Assembly (NCBI RefSeq): GCF_037974265.1
Contig: NZ_CP150233.1
Coordinates: 372,001 to 436,000, forward strand
Length of the DNA stretch: 64,000 bases
DNA from: Paenibacillus sp. FSL R5-0623
GTDB taxonomy: Bacteria > Bacillota > Bacilli > Paenibacillales > Paenibacillaceae
Direction: 5' to 3'
In this document: positions 44,148 through 53,981 of the stretch, piece after piece
How the letters are laid out: every line of letters begins with the position of its first letter
Numbering within the stretch: the stretch's first letter is position 1
Made by a program: the position numbers and the translations under genes
The notes under the pieces: model-generated
Told to the model about the DNA's origin: nothing
Seen by the model: only the letters and a program-made list of their open reading frames with translations
Database searches by the model: none

Positions 44148-45713
44148 ATGAAGAAGGCGTTATGGCAGCACTGGATCGGGGCATTCCTGGTCTTTATCAT
44201 GATGGCAACCGCACTGCTGGGGCCGGGTTCGCAAAGTCCGGTACAAGCTGCAGCACCACTTACGGTATCTCAGGCCATCGCTGCCCAGAGCGGTGGAGGA
44301 ACAGCAACGGTTGAAGGAATCATTGTTGGACATGCTACCGGGTCACTTACCGCGAAGTTTACATCTCCGTACGCCAATGATTTTAATGTTCTGATTGCAG
44401 ATTCAGCGTCAGAGCGAACCAACGCCAGATTATTGGATGTACAGATTCCCTCATCTTTCCGTTCGCAATATGGATTGGCGTCCAATCCGAGTCTTGTAGG
44501 CAAAAAGATCATCGTAACCGGAACCCTCGGTGCCTACAACAGCTATGCAGGAGTCAAAAACCCAACGTCCATCACACTTTCCTCCGGAACAACCAATCCT
44601 GATCCAGAACCGAACCCGGGCACAACACTGCCGGACGGTACTGGCAAGAAGGTACTATTTGATAATACCCACGCCCAGACAGCAGGTGCTGCCGACTGGA
44701 TTATTGACGGGGCATTTTCGGATTTTGCCAATGGTTTGCGAAACGCAGGCTTTGCCGTGGATCAGCTGGAACGCAGCATCCCGTATACATTTGGTGAGCA
44801 AGCCATCACCTATAATAAATTGAAAGACTACCACGTCTTTGTCATTGGCGAAGCCAACGTGCCGTTCAAAGCAACAGAGCAAGCTGCGCTGGTGCAGTAT
44901 GTACAGAACGGAGGAAGTATCTTCTTCATCTCCGACCACTATAATGCAGACCGCAACAAAAACCGCTGGGATTCTTCCGAAGTATTCAACGGCTATCGCC
45001 GCGGTGCCTTCCTGAATCCGGCCAAAGGCATGTCTTCAGCTGAAGCCGAATCACCAGCGATGCAGAGTGTGACTAGTTCAGACTGGCTCGCGACGAACTT
45101 TGGTGTCCGTTTCCGCTACAATGCCCTTGGAGATGTAAATGCATCGGATATCGTTGCACCTGCACAATCCTTCGGCATTACGGCTGGTGTTAATTCTGTA
45201 GCCATGCATGCGGGATCGACCGTTGCGATTATAGACCCGAACAAGGCCAAAGGCTTGGTCTATGTACCAAGTGGTGTGTCCAAGTGGGGCAATGCCGTGG
45301 ATCAGGGCGTATATAACGGTGGTGGACGAGCTGAAGGAGCCTATGCTGCCATTGCAAAGGTTGGTGCAGGCAAAGCCGCATTTATCGGCGACTCTTCACC
45401 TGTGGAAGATGCGACTCCGAAATATTTGCGTGAAGAGACCGGTGCTACCAAGAAGACCTATGATGGATTCAAAGAAGTGGATGATGCAACGTTCCTTGTG
45501 AATACCGTGAAATGGCTCGCAGTCAAAGAGAGCTACACTAGTCTGGCACAAGTGCCGGGACTGACATTGGATACGGCAACAAGCCTGCTTTCGATGGAGG
45601 CACCGTCTGCATCAACTGAGCCGCAACTAGAGCCATGGGCTGCACCTGCGGCGGGATACAAATGGTATGATCCGACTACGTTTAGGACAGGTTCATACGG
45701 AAAAGCACAATAA
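44148..45713 (+). CDS. secreted DUF6359-like OB-fold protein with DUF4350-type domain
   Basis: 521 aa. Signal peptide (about 1-35, VQAAA), then an OB-fold domain of the DUF6359/YhcR-associated kind (about 37-148; VSQAIAAQSGGGTATVEGIIVG, VGKKIIVTGTLGAYNSYAGV). After a Pro/Asn linker comes a glutamine-amidotransferase-like domain (about 165-470; VLFDNTHAQTAGAADWIIDG, VQNGGSIFFISDHYNADRN). Such proteins accompany extracellular nucleases, and I infer a secreted nucleotide- or DNA-scavenging role. No canonical nuclease motif is visible. Confidence 0.75.
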   Translation: MKKALWQHWIGAFLVFIMMATALLGPGSQSPVQAAAPLTVSQAIAAQSGGGTATVEGIIVGHATGSLTAKFTSPYANDFNVLIADSASERTNARLLDVQIPSSFRSQYGLASNPSLVGKKIIVTGTLGAYNSYAGVKNPTSITLSSGTTNPDPEPNPGTTLPDGTGKKVLFDNTHAQTAGAADWIIDGAFSDFANGLRNAGFAVDQLERSIPYTFGEQAITYNKLKDYHVFVIGEANVPFKATEQAALVQYVQNGGSIFFISDHYNADRNKNRWDSSEVFNGYRRGAFLNPAKGMSSAEAESPAMQSVTSSDWLATNFGVRFRYNALGDVNASDIVAPAQSFGITAGVNSVAMHAGSTVAIIDPNKAKGLVYVPSGVSKWGNAVDQGVYNGGGRAEGAYAAIAKVGAGKAAFIGDSSPVEDATPKYLREETGATKKTYDGFKEVDDATFLVNTVKWLAVKESYTSLAQVPGLTLDTATSLLSMEAPSASTEPQLEPWAAPAAGYKWYDPTTFRTGSYGKAQ

Positions 45714-45741
45714 GTAAAATAGACAGGACATCAAATAATGC

Positions 45742-45784
45742 GAGTAGGGTCTGACCGTGAGTTTTGCGGACAGGCTCTTTTTTT
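45742..45784 (+). terminator. terminator after the secreted DUF6359-like gene
   Basis: GAG...GTCTGACCG pairs with CGGACAGGCTC, followed by eight Ts. Confidence 0.75.
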
Positions 45785-45911
45785 GCTTGTTATATCAGTT
45801 ACAATCACGACTATAGAGCCTTGCTGCATTGCATAAATAACTGCTCCGGAGGGGAACGTATGGGTACTAATGATGCGGCGTGAAGCTCAACCCAACCAGA
45901 GGAGGCGGTGA

Positions 45912-46541
45912 ATGATGACTCAGCAAGGAGACTGTGACAGTTCCTCAATGAGGCAGAAGCTCAAGGCAGATCTGCATCGTGTGGCGGATCGAATGAACAT
46001 GACGTTATCCCGTTTTGACAATGACAGTGTCTGTCTGCTGGGGCAATTTGCAGAGATTCGAGCGGAGATTAAGCAGATCGAGGTGCTTGCCTCTTCGTTT
46101 TATCTGGATTGTTATCTGTCTCCCTTTACCGAGAAGTTTGCTGAATTAACATCGAGCGTACAGCATCTATCTGACCGGAGATATGGGGCGTTAATTGTGA
46201 TTGAACGGGAGATACCGTTGGAGTCGATCATTCACTCAGGCGTGACTGTGGATGCAAGAGTGACGCATGCGTTGTTGGAATCGCTGTTTATTCCCGGTGC
46301 ACCACTTCATGACGGGGCTGTGTTGATTCGTGGCAATCAGATTGTATCCGCTGGTAATGTGCTGCCGTTGTCGCAAGCGGAAGTGCATGAACGTAAAATA
46401 GGCACCCGTCATCGGGCTGCGCTGGGACTCAGTGAATTGACGGACGCCGTTGTACTGGTTGTCTCCGAAGAGACGGGACAGGCTTCATTTGCTGTGGATG
46501 GCGATTTGCATCCCATTAATGTGGTTGAGACGCTATCTTAA
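45912..46541 (+). CDS. cdaS: diadenylate cyclase CdaS
   Basis: 209 aa. Makes c-di-AMP from two ATP. The DAC domain has the substrate motifs HDGAVLIRG and GTRHRAALG. Two N-terminal helices (about 15-85) replace the transmembrane part of CdaA, as in sporulation-specific CdaS, where they restrain activity. This paralogue is expressed in the forespore of B. subtilis and supports germination. The start has GGAGGCGG upstream. It supports a spore-forming host. Confidence 0.92.
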   Translation: MMTQQGDCDSSSMRQKLKADLHRVADRMNMTLSRFDNDSVCLLGQFAEIRAEIKQIEVLASSFYLDCYLSPFTEKFAELTSSVQHLSDRRYGALIVIEREIPLESIIHSGVTVDARVTHALLESLFIPGAPLHDGAVLIRGNQIVSAGNVLPLSQAEVHERKIGTRHRAALGLSELTDAVVLVVSEETGQASFAVDGDLHPINVVETLS

Positions 46542-46599
46542 ATGTGAACGCAAGTGGCTTACTTGGCGCGATTGAGTTAATGCAGTTGAGGGAAGTGTG

Positions 46600-46629
46600 C
46601 CTTTCTCCTGTAAGGGAGAGAGGTTTTTC
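46600..46629 (+). terminator. terminator after cdaS
   Basis: CCTTTCTCC / GGGAGAGAGG hairpin followed by TTTTT. Confidence 0.65.
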
Positions 46630-46826
46630 TATTGATAGACGATAAAATTATAATCTGAAATTCGACAGCTTTGCTTCCGCCATATGAGAAACATCGATCG
46701 ATGCTTCTCTGACATTGCGATGTGATTTTGCACAAACTGGGTATTCATGGGTACAATAGAGGATGGTCAATGAATAGAGAACAATGCGATTGGATCGCAA
46801 AAATGGTTGGAGGAGACGGTTAGCAC

Positions 46827-47933
46827 ATGAGTTGGTTTGAAGCAATGGAGCAACACGATTATGAGGAACTGGTTCTGTGCCAGGATCGAAATTCAGGGTT
46901 AAAAGCAATTATCGCCATACACGACACAACACTCGGCCCTGCGCTGGGAGGCACACGGATGTGGACTTACGCTTCAGAAGAAGCAGCCATTGAAGATGCC
47001 CTGCGCCTTGCCCGTGGTATGACATATAAGAATGCAGTATCTGGCCTCAATCTGGGCGGTGGCAAAACCGTTATCATCGGAGATCCGCGGCGTGACAAAA
47101 ACGAAGCGATGTTTCGGGCTTTTGGCCGATACATTCAAGGCTTGAACGGACGTTATATCACGGCCGAAGATGTAGGTACGACGGAAGAGGACATGAACCT
47201 GATCTATCAGGAAACCGATTATGTGACAGGCATCTCGGCGAGTTATGGTTCATCCGGTAATCCATCACCTGCAACGGCTTGGGGTGTATATCGGGGGATC
47301 AAGGCAGCAGCCAAAGAAGCATTTGGTACCGATCTGCTGGCGGGTAAAACGATAGCGGTCCAAGGTGTCGGCAATGTGGCGATGCATCTGTGCAAATATC
47401 TGTATGAGGAAGGTGTACATCTGATCGTTACGGATATCCATAAGGACTCGGTGAAACAGGCCGTGGACCGCTTCGGCGCAACAGCAGTTGATCCCGCAGA
47501 CATCACGAGTGTGGAGTGTGATATCTATGCACCATGTGCGCTCGGCGGCACGATTAATGACGATACACTCAAAACGCTCAAGGCGAAGGTCGTAGCGGGA
47601 TGTGCCAATAATCAGCTGCTGGAGACCCGTCATGGGGATCAGCTCTATGATATGGGCATCGTATATGCGCCTGACTATGTTATCAATGCAGGTGGCGTAA
47701 TTAACATTGCGGATGAGTTGAACGGTTACAACGCGGATCGGGCGTGGGGCAAGATCGGAGAGATCTATTCCAATCTGGAGAAAATATTCGAAATCTCACG
47801 TACCGAGGGCATCGCTACCTATGTTGCCGCAGATCGTCTGGCTGAACGGCGGATTGAGCAGATGAAGAATACGCGCAGCACATTCTTGCAGAATGGTCAC
47901 CACGCGCTGAGTTCCCGGAGATTGCGCAAGTAA
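46827..47933 (+). CDS. bcd: leucine (branched-chain amino acid) dehydrogenase
   Basis: 368-aa NAD-dependent oxidative deaminase of the Glu/Leu/Phe/Val dehydrogenase family. The glycine-rich substrate site and catalytic Lys ([20 protein letters not shown]), TAEDVGTT and the Rossmann motif [11 protein letters not shown] identify it. It turns leucine, valine and isoleucine to 2-oxoacids, feeding branched-chain fatty-acid synthesis. It stands alone with a GGAGG site and is followed by a strong terminator. Confidence 0.94.
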   Translation: MSWFEAMEQHDYEELVLCQDRNSGLKAIIAIHDTTLGPALGGTRMWTYASEEAAIEDALRLARGMTYKNAVSGLNLGGGKTVIIGDPRRDKNEAMFRAFGRYIQGLNGRYITAEDVGTTEEDMNLIYQETDYVTGISASYGSSGNPSPATAWGVYRGIKAAAKEAFGTDLLAGKTIAVQGVGNVAMHLCKYLYEEGVHLIVTDIHKDSVKQAVDRFGATAVDPADITSVECDIYAPCALGGTINDDTLKTLKAKVVAGCANNQLLETRHGDQLYDMGIVYAPDYVINAGGVINIADELNGYNADRAWGKIGEIYSNLEKIFEISRTEGIATYVAADRLAERRIEQMKNTRSTFLQNGHHALSSRRLRK

Positions 47934-47962
47934 TCGTAATAGAATCATAACCAAATTTAAAG

Positions 47963-48027
47963 GGTCTGTTAGATAACGGCAACATCCATCCCAAAGATGG
48001 ATAGTCGATCTGACAGGCCATTTTTTT
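47963..48027 (+). terminator. two-tier terminator after leucine dehydrogenase
   Basis: Outer GGTCTGTTAGAT / ATCTGACAGGCC encloses ATCCATC / GATGGAT; a T7 run follows. Confidence 0.75.
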
Positions 48028-48161
48028 ATGTTGCTATCAGAATTGAAAAAAGAAAACAGTGGCAATATCTGCCTAAACGATCAATTTCACTATGGATTTT
48101 TCCGATAATGTATTTACATCATTTAGATGGAGATGGTTCAGGGAAGCGGGGAGAAGTGGGA

Positions 48162-50237
48162 ATGGGAAAAACGGGGGAAAAGCAAGGGATAGGGTATAAG
48201 ATCAAAAATATGTCACTTAAGATCAAGCTGCCAATCATGATCAGTGTATTGGTTGTTTTGGTTCTGCTCGGTGCAACGACCACAAGTTATATGATTTCAT
48301 CTGATGTTGTGGTCAAGAAAAGCAAGGATGAAATGAATGTGATGGCTGACCGCCTTGGGGAAGGGCTTTGGACAGCGATGCAGCTTCAGCAACAGATGAG
48401 TCATGCGATATCTGTACATAACACGTTCAAAGAACTCTTGCAGTTGCGTGATACAAACGAAATGACAGACGAAACTTTTTTTACGGATGAGAATCCATAT
48501 TTCAACAGAGCAAATACGATTCTCACCGACAGTATATCCGACACGGTAGGCACCAAGCCGGACTTGTTCGTGTTTGACAAGGAAGGAACGATGGTGGCGG
48601 GAACCATGCCGGAAGTCATTGGGCAGTCACGGGGAGATCGGGAATATTTTAAGGAGTCCATACAGGGGAAATCCTTTATCAGTGACGCGGTTGTCTCTAA
48701 GACTGGCAAGAAGCTCATTATTGTATTCTCGGAGCCTATCACCGATGAACAGGGGAATATACTGGGGGTGTTCGCCATGTCGGTGGATAGCAGCTTTTTC
48801 CTGGGGCAACTGGGAGACATTAAAATCAATGCCCAAGGCAGAGTTGAAGTGCTGAGCCGGAGCGGCATCATCATGTTCGACTCACTGGACCCTTCGGTTG
48901 TGGGACAGACACTTGCGGAAGACAAGGAAGCTATGGAACTTATAAATGTCAAGGCAACGGACGAAGTGAAAATCACTTCGATGGATCGAGATGATATCTA
49001 CTACCGTGTTAATCAGATTCCTGACGCAGATCTCTCCGTGGTGATTATTGACGATTATGATGATATCAAACGTCCATTAGAGGATATGCAGCGCCAAGTG
49101 GTTATCGTGACATTGATCGGAATTGCTCTGGCTATTGGCGTAGGACTATTGATCTCTCGTAGTATTACGAGACCTATTGTTCGTCTGATCGGGCTGTTCC
49201 AACAGCTTGCTCAAGGGAATCTGACCGTCAAGGCCAATGGTAGATATAACAGTGAATTCAAGGATCTGGCGGAGAGCTTCAATGGCATGGTGGAGCAGAA
49301 CCGAAACCTGATTACCGATATGAATAGTTCGATCCATGTTCTTCAAGCCAGCACTCAGGAGCTGGAGGAAACATCCAGACAGACAGCAAGATCCATTGAT
49401 GAGACATCCGCGACGTCCATGGGGATCGCGAAGGCGATGGAGGCCCAATCGGAAGATACCGAACAGATTGCAGGCAAATTCAACAGCTTCGGCGATAAAG
49501 TGGCTGCCATGAACAGCAGTGCCCAGGATGTGAAGGCGAGAGCAGATGAGATCGAATCTGTGTTCCACAACGGGAATGAAGTCGTCAATGAATTGATGCG
49601 TATTAATGAGGTGAACGAACGGGAAGTCGAGAAAATCTCGGAGATCACAGTCAAACTTCAAACGAGTTCGGGCAGTATTAGTCAGATCACAGAAGCCATC
49701 AGCCAGATTGCCAAGCAGACCAATCTGCTTGCATTGAATGCTTCCATCGAAGCATCCCGGGCTGGAGAACATGGCAGAGGATTTGCAGTTGTAGCCGAAG
49801 AGATTCGTAATCTGGCAGAGCAGAGTTCCCGCCAGTCCAAGGAAATCTCCAGCATCATTGAGCAGAATCTGGCCGATGTAGCCGAGAACAACCAAAGTGT
49901 TGCAGAGATTCATACCATCTCCTCCAGACAGGATGAGCTTGTCTTGCAGACTCGTCAAGCGTTCGATGTGATTCTGGAGAAGGTAACGGTTATCAATCGA
50001 CAAATTGCCACGATGGCAGGACAAATGCAAGAGATGTTGCAGAACAAGGATGACGTACTGGAGTCAGCCCACAGTTTGTCCGCTTCAGGGGAGCAGGTAT
50101 CTGCTTCGGTTGAAGAGGTAACGGCAACCATGATGGAGCAGTCTTCAACGGTACAACAATTGGCGAACATGGTCGATACGATCGATCAATTGACGCAAAA
50201 ACTGGCCGAATCGGCTGCGCGATTCAAGGTGGAGTAA
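48162..50237 (+). CDS. methyl-accepting chemotaxis protein (Cache sensor)
   Basis: About 691 aa. TM1 (about 23-45), an extracellular sensor of the single-Cache/sCache_3 kind ([41 protein letters not shown] partly quoted), TM2 near residue 315, HAMP and a signalling domain with tip [20 protein letters not shown]. The ATG at 48162 follows GGGGAGAAG; the frame is open to 47997 but that part overlaps the preceding terminator. Third receptor in the window; no chemotaxis kinase genes are nearby. Confidence 0.94.
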   Translation: MGKTGEKQGIGYKIKNMSLKIKLPIMISVLVVLVLLGATTTSYMISSDVVVKKSKDEMNVMADRLGEGLWTAMQLQQQMSHAISVHNTFKELLQLRDTNEMTDETFFTDENPYFNRANTILTDSISDTVGTKPDLFVFDKEGTMVAGTMPEVIGQSRGDREYFKESIQGKSFISDAVVSKTGKKLIIVFSEPITDEQGNILGVFAMSVDSSFFLGQLGDIKINAQGRVEVLSRSGIIMFDSLDPSVVGQTLAEDKEAMELINVKATDEVKITSMDRDDIYYRVNQIPDADLSVVIIDDYDDIKRPLEDMQRQVVIVTLIGIALAIGVGLLISRSITRPIVRLIGLFQQLAQGNLTVKANGRYNSEFKDLAESFNGMVEQNRNLITDMNSSIHVLQASTQELEETSRQTARSIDETSATSMGIAKAMEAQSEDTEQIAGKFNSFGDKVAAMNSSAQDVKARADEIESVFHNGNEVVNELMRINEVNEREVEKISEITVKLQTSSGSISQITEAISQIAKQTNLLALNASIEASRAGEHGRGFAVVAEEIRNLAEQSSRQSKEISSIIEQNLADVAENNQSVAEIHTISSRQDELVLQTRQAFDVILEKVTVINRQIATMAGQMQEMLQNKDDVLESAHSLSASGEQVSASVEEVTATMMEQSSTVQQLANMVDTIDQLTQKLAESAARFKVE

Positions 50238-50268
50238 GGTTAGTTGAATAGGTTTAGAGGGAAGGAAG

Positions 50269-50310
50269 GCAAAAGGCACTCTGTATGAGTGCCTTTTGCT
50301 TTGTTTTTTT
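50269..50310 (+). terminator. terminator after the third chemoreceptor
   Basis: GGCAAAAGGCACT / AGTGCCTTTTGC perfect stem followed by a T-rich run. Confidence 0.88.
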
Positions 50311-50390
50311 AGGGTCTCGATCAATGTGCTCTAGTCCATTTAGTGATCAAGAAGATCAGCGGTTGAAAGAGGGGTACTAAGTTACCTTTA

Positions 50391-51254
50391 TCAAAATGTA
50401 ATGCATTTCTGGTTCAGCAGCTTCATGAATTGATCCAGCGCACTGCTGACATAACGATCCTCACCGCGGACAAAGGTTGTTGTAGTATGAGTATAACGAT
50501 CTGCGAGATCAAGTACGGAGAATTCATCCGGTTTCTTGTGAATAACGCTGCACGGCATAATGGTAAAAGCAATGCCAGATTCCACACAGCTGAGCAGGTT
50601 TTCCATCGTACTCACTTCAATGATATTGCGAGCGGACAACCCCTCTTCCTGCAAAAATTCTTCGGTCATTTCACGATACGGGCAGCCCTCGGGGAAAACA
50701 ACCCATGATACTTGGCACAGGCTTTCGGGTGGTGTATCCATGCGCTTGGAGATGATATGAACCGTGTCCTGCATCTCATATTCCACCTTCAGCCCCTCCT
50801 TCACACAAGCCCCGCTGATAAAAGCACCATCAATCTCATCGTCCTGTATTTTCTTGCGCAGTACTTTGGGTGAAGTGGCGTTAACAAGTGAGATGGACAC
50901 CTTTGGGTAGGTTATTTGATATTCATTCAGAATCTCCATAAAGCGGCTGGATGCCGCCGTTTCCACAATGCCGATTTTTAGCGTGCCGGAAGGCTCCCCG
51001 GGATCGGTCATATCCTGCTTCAGATCATGTAAAAGGTTGTGAATCTGTGTGGCGTACTGGACGAACTGTTCTCCTTTGGAGGTCAGTACAACACCTTTGG
51101 GAAATCGGTTGAACAACTGGATTTGATATTCCTGCTCCAGTTTTTTGATGCGTGTAGTGACATTGGATTGAGCGTAATTCAGTTCTTTGGCGGCCTGTGA
51201 GATTTTGCCTGAACGTGCTACCGCGAGAACAATATCGATATCGGAAAGTTCCAT
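50391..51254 (-). CDS. LysR-family transcriptional regulator
   Basis: 287 aa: N-terminal winged HTH (1-60; ISQAAKELNYAQSNVTTRIKKLEQEY) and a periplasmic-binding-like effector domain. It is divergent from the flavin oxidoreductase gene, the usual arrangement for a LysR protein and its target. A 19-bp palindrome in the shared gap is its likely site. The effector is unknown; electrophilic enones would fit an old-yellow-enzyme target. Confidence 0.92.
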   Translation of the reverse strand: MELSDIDIVLAVARSGKISQAAKELNYAQSNVTTRIKKLEQEYQIQLFNRFPKGVVLTSKGEQFVQYATQIHNLLHDLKQDMTDPGEPSGTLKIGIVETAASSRFMEILNEYQITYPKVSISLVNATSPKVLRKKIQDDEIDGAFISGACVKEGLKVEYEMQDTVHIISKRMDTPPESLCQVSWVVFPEGCPYREMTEEFLQEEGLSARNIIEVSTMENLLSCVESGIAFTIMPCSVIHKKPDEFSVLDLADRYTHTTTTFVRGEDRYVSSALDQFMKLLNQKCITF

Positions 51255-51311
51255 GCTGTATCCTCCTGAACGTGGATTAACTTATATTGCTTCCGCAGAT
51301 GTTGATGTTAG

Positions 51312-51330
51312 GTATCTCTCTGAGAGATAC
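51312..51330. promoter_or_regulatory. palindromic LysR operator candidate
   Basis: GTATCTCTC-T-GAGAGATAC: nine-base arms, perfect, with the T-N11-A core (ATCTCTCTGAGAGAT) typical of LysR sites, between the divergent LysR and oxidoreductase genes. Confidence 0.75.
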
Positions 51331-51410
51331 AACTATATATTTCAATCATTTTACGATATATCGAAGCCGCCGTACAATATCCTTAATGACAAAGAGAGTA
51401 GGGATATGAC

Positions 51411-52472
51411 ATGGATAACATGAATACACATTCAACACTATTAAGCCCGGTAACGATTCAACAGTGGCAATTAAGGAACCGAATGGTGATGGCGCCGTTG
51501 ACCCGGGGATTTGCTGATGATCAGAAGGGGACCGTGACGGATGAGATGGTGGCATATTATGAGCAGCGTGCGCGGGATGGCGTGGGACTGATCATTACCG
51601 AGGGCATCAACCCGAATCTGGCAGGCAAAGGCACGTATGGCATCCCCGGCTTATATACAGATGAACAGACGGCTTCTTGGAAAAGGGTCACAGATGCTGT
51701 TCACAGACATGGCGGCACCATTATTGCTCAACTGTGGCATGTTGGCAGGTTGTCCCACTCCGATCTGATCGGAACCGTTCCACTGGCACCTTCCAGCCTT
51801 GCGGCAGAGGGAAGAGTGCATAAGCTGCATAAGCCGTATCAGGTTCCTCAAGCGATGAGTGCACAGGACATAGAGGATACGATTCAGCATTTTCAGACGG
51901 CAGCCCGCAATGCGGTTCTGGCAGGGTTCGACGGGATCGAGCTGCATGCTGCGCATGGGTATCTGATCGACCAGTTTATCAATGAGAAGACCAACCATAG
52001 AACAGATGAATACGGGGGAGACACTGCGGGCAGATTGCGGTTCCTGCGGGATATTATTGTGGCTGTGAAAAAAGAGATCCGTGTGGATCGCATATCGGTA
52101 CGATTCTCCGAGAAAAAGGACGATGATGCATCCTATGCATGGGCAGACAAAGCTGGAATGATCGATGCATATCTGAACTTGTTCCGCGAGACGGGAATTA
52201 CGATCTTGCATCCCTCAACAGACCATTATGCGAAAGTATGGGAAGGGGAGCAGTCCTTTCACGAGCGGATTCGTAGTCGGTGGGATGGAATCATCATTGG
52301 TGTGGGGGATTTGGATGCTCAGACCGCAGAGCAGGCGATTGGGAAGGGAAGCATAGATTTGGCTGCGTTCGGCAGACCGTTTATCGCCAATCCAGATCTG
52401 GTACAGAAATTGCATGCGGGTCAGCAATGGATTGAGTATAATGCGAATGCACATTTGCCTGCTTTGGTGTGA
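51411..52472 (+). CDS. old yellow enzyme-family NADH:flavin oxidoreductase
   Basis: 353-aa FMN-dependent TIM-barrel ene-reductase. Motifs: NRMVMAPLTRGFAD, QLWHVGRLSH, the catalytic His-rich FDGIELHAAHGYLIDQFIN and C-terminal AFGRPFIANPDLV. It reduces activated C=C bonds or quinones with NAD(P)H. It is controlled by the divergent LysR gene. It sits beside the bacilysin-like set, whose chemistry could involve enones, but a shared role is only a guess. Confidence 0.92.
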   Translation: MDNMNTHSTLLSPVTIQQWQLRNRMVMAPLTRGFADDQKGTVTDEMVAYYEQRARDGVGLIITEGINPNLAGKGTYGIPGLYTDEQTASWKRVTDAVHRHGGTIIAQLWHVGRLSHSDLIGTVPLAPSSLAAEGRVHKLHKPYQVPQAMSAQDIEDTIQHFQTAARNAVLAGFDGIELHAAHGYLIDQFINEKTNHRTDEYGGDTAGRLRFLRDIIVAVKKEIRVDRISVRFSEKKDDDASYAWADKAGMIDAYLNLFRETGITILHPSTDHYAKVWEGEQSFHERIRSRWDGIIIGVGDLDAQTAEQAIGKGSIDLAAFGRPFIANPDLVQKLHAGQQWIEYNANAHLPALV

Positions 52473-52483
52473 ACATAAAGAAA

Positions 52484-52522
52484 AAAGGGCAGAAGCCGAT
52501 CCTGAGGATCGCTCTGCCCTTT
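52484..52522. terminator. terminator hairpin, first of two near-identical copies
   Basis: AAAGGGCAGA / TCTGCCCTTT stem with an inner GATCC / GGATC hairpin. About 50 bp including TTTACWTATGAAA is repeated at 56423-56472. Confidence 0.85.
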
Positions 52523-52630
52523 GTTTACTTATGAAAAGGAATGTATGCAAAGTCATGTATTTTCCGTACTGAAAGTTCTGGGTAATCTATCTTGCGTGCT
52601 ATAGCCACGCGGACGATGTAGACCCGAAGT

Positions 52631-53914
52631 TTAGATGCTCTTTGAGAAATCAAATGGTTCTGTTTCGCTTTTTCTAGTTGAGCTTTTTTCGATATACCAG
52701 AGAATAATCATGCACAACGCATAGACCAGACTGACAGCCAGAATAATGATCCATACACTTTCCATGTCCATGCTTTTGATGAAAATGCCTGTCAAATATG
52801 GACTAAGTGTGTAACCCAGGCAACCTACGAATAACAGCAAGCCATTAAACCGCCCCTGATGTGTATCGGGTACACGCGAAGCAATATACAGATTGATATT
52901 GGTCTGCACGAGAATCTCTCCAATGGTCCACAGCACCGTGGATAAGGCGACGATGGAAAAATGGGGGAAGGTTCCGAGCAGGTTCAAGGATCCAAATCCG
53001 ATTCCATAGAAGAGTGCGCCTGTAGCTATGGAGTTTAGGGCAGTTAATTTGCGTGTAGCGGACAGGATCACGGTGGTAAGAATAATGACGCTAATGGCAT
53101 TGATGGTCATGACAGAGCCGTAATAGGCTGCCCCGTTCTCGCCAAATGAGTGATTCATCTGGAGTGGGAGACTAAATGAGTATTGCATATAGATAAAATA
53201 GTTAAGAAATGACACAACGATGAAAAAGGCAACGAGTGGGTTTTTCAGCAGTAGTCTGAATAACGGCGAAGGTGGTTGGCTCGATCGTTGTTGTTCTTGT
53301 TGTCCAGCATGTTCGCTGTTTGTTGATGCCAATTCCTTGCGTGTGCCGATCTTAACCTGGTTGATGATGATAAAGGTAGATATCAGAAACACCGTACCGA
53401 TACTTATAAAGACAATGTTGACGTGATCCTTGATAAAAAAACCGGCGACCAGTGGTCCGATGGCTATACCCAGATTGGCCCCCAGATACATGAGGGAAAA
53501 GGCGGACTTTCGTTCTTTCTCCTCCGTACACAGTTGAATAATCAGTGCATTATAAGCAGGCCGGGTAATACTGATGAAAAACATAACTGCAATCAGAAGA
53601 TAACCAACGGTAATGGTGCCTGACCAAAAAGAGCAGCTTATAATCATGATGGCAGACAACAGTTGCCCAATGACAATAATTGTTTTTTTGCCCATAAGAT
53701 CGCTTAAATAGCCGCCAAGAAGTACACCGGGTCCGCTAATCAGGGCTGCCATGGACACAAAGATCCCTGCACTGACCACATTCATGCCCATCTGTAACGT
53801 AAGCACCAAGGTAATCAGGGAGAATACAAAATCTCCCGTGCTGTTAATCGTTCTGGCTAAACAGAGATAATAGATATCGCGGCTCAGACCCGCGTAGGTT
53901 TTGAATAACGACAA
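52631..53914 (-). CDS. MFS transporter (probable efflux)
   Basis: 427 aa with about 12 hydrophobic segments in two bundles joined by a polar loop (about 190-220, EHAGQQEQQRSSQPPSP). The motif-A-like loop GGYLSDLMGKKTIIV lies between TM2 and TM3. It lies 67 bp after the ATP-grasp gene on the same strand. In bacilysin clusters an MFS protein (BacE) exports the product and gives self-resistance; a matching role is inferred from context only. Confidence 0.88.
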   Translation of the reverse strand: MSLFKTYAGLSRDIYYLCLARTINSTGDFVFSLITLVLTLQMGMNVVSAGIFVSMAALISGPGVLLGGYLSDLMGKKTIIVIGQLLSAIMIISCSFWSGTITVGYLLIAVMFFISITRPAYNALIIQLCTEEKERKSAFSLMYLGANLGIAIGPLVAGFFIKDHVNIVFISIGTVFLISTFIIINQVKIGTRKELASTNSEHAGQQEQQRSSQPPSPLFRLLLKNPLVAFFIVVSFLNYFIYMQYSFSLPLQMNHSFGENGAAYYGSVMTINAISVIILTTVILSATRKLTALNSIATGALFYGIGFGSLNLLGTFPHFSIVALSTVLWTIGEILVQTNINLYIASRVPDTHQGRFNGLLLFVGCLGYTLSPYLTGIFIKSMDMESVWIIILAVSLVYALCMIILWYIEKSSTRKSETEPFDFSKSI

Positions 53915-53981
53915 TAATTCCAGCCCTCCCCAAGATAACCGTCACTCCCAGACCAAAAACGGTGAGGATCATCCGTACATC

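Noticed and set aside
47997..48161. N-terminal extension of the third chemoreceptor
   Set aside because: It overlaps the leucine dehydrogenase terminator, lacks a ribosome site, and chemoreceptors begin just before TM1.
49146..50030. Long open frame (294 codons) antisense to the third chemoreceptor
   Set aside because: It mirrors the signalling-domain codons on the other strand; no start signal and no family likeness.
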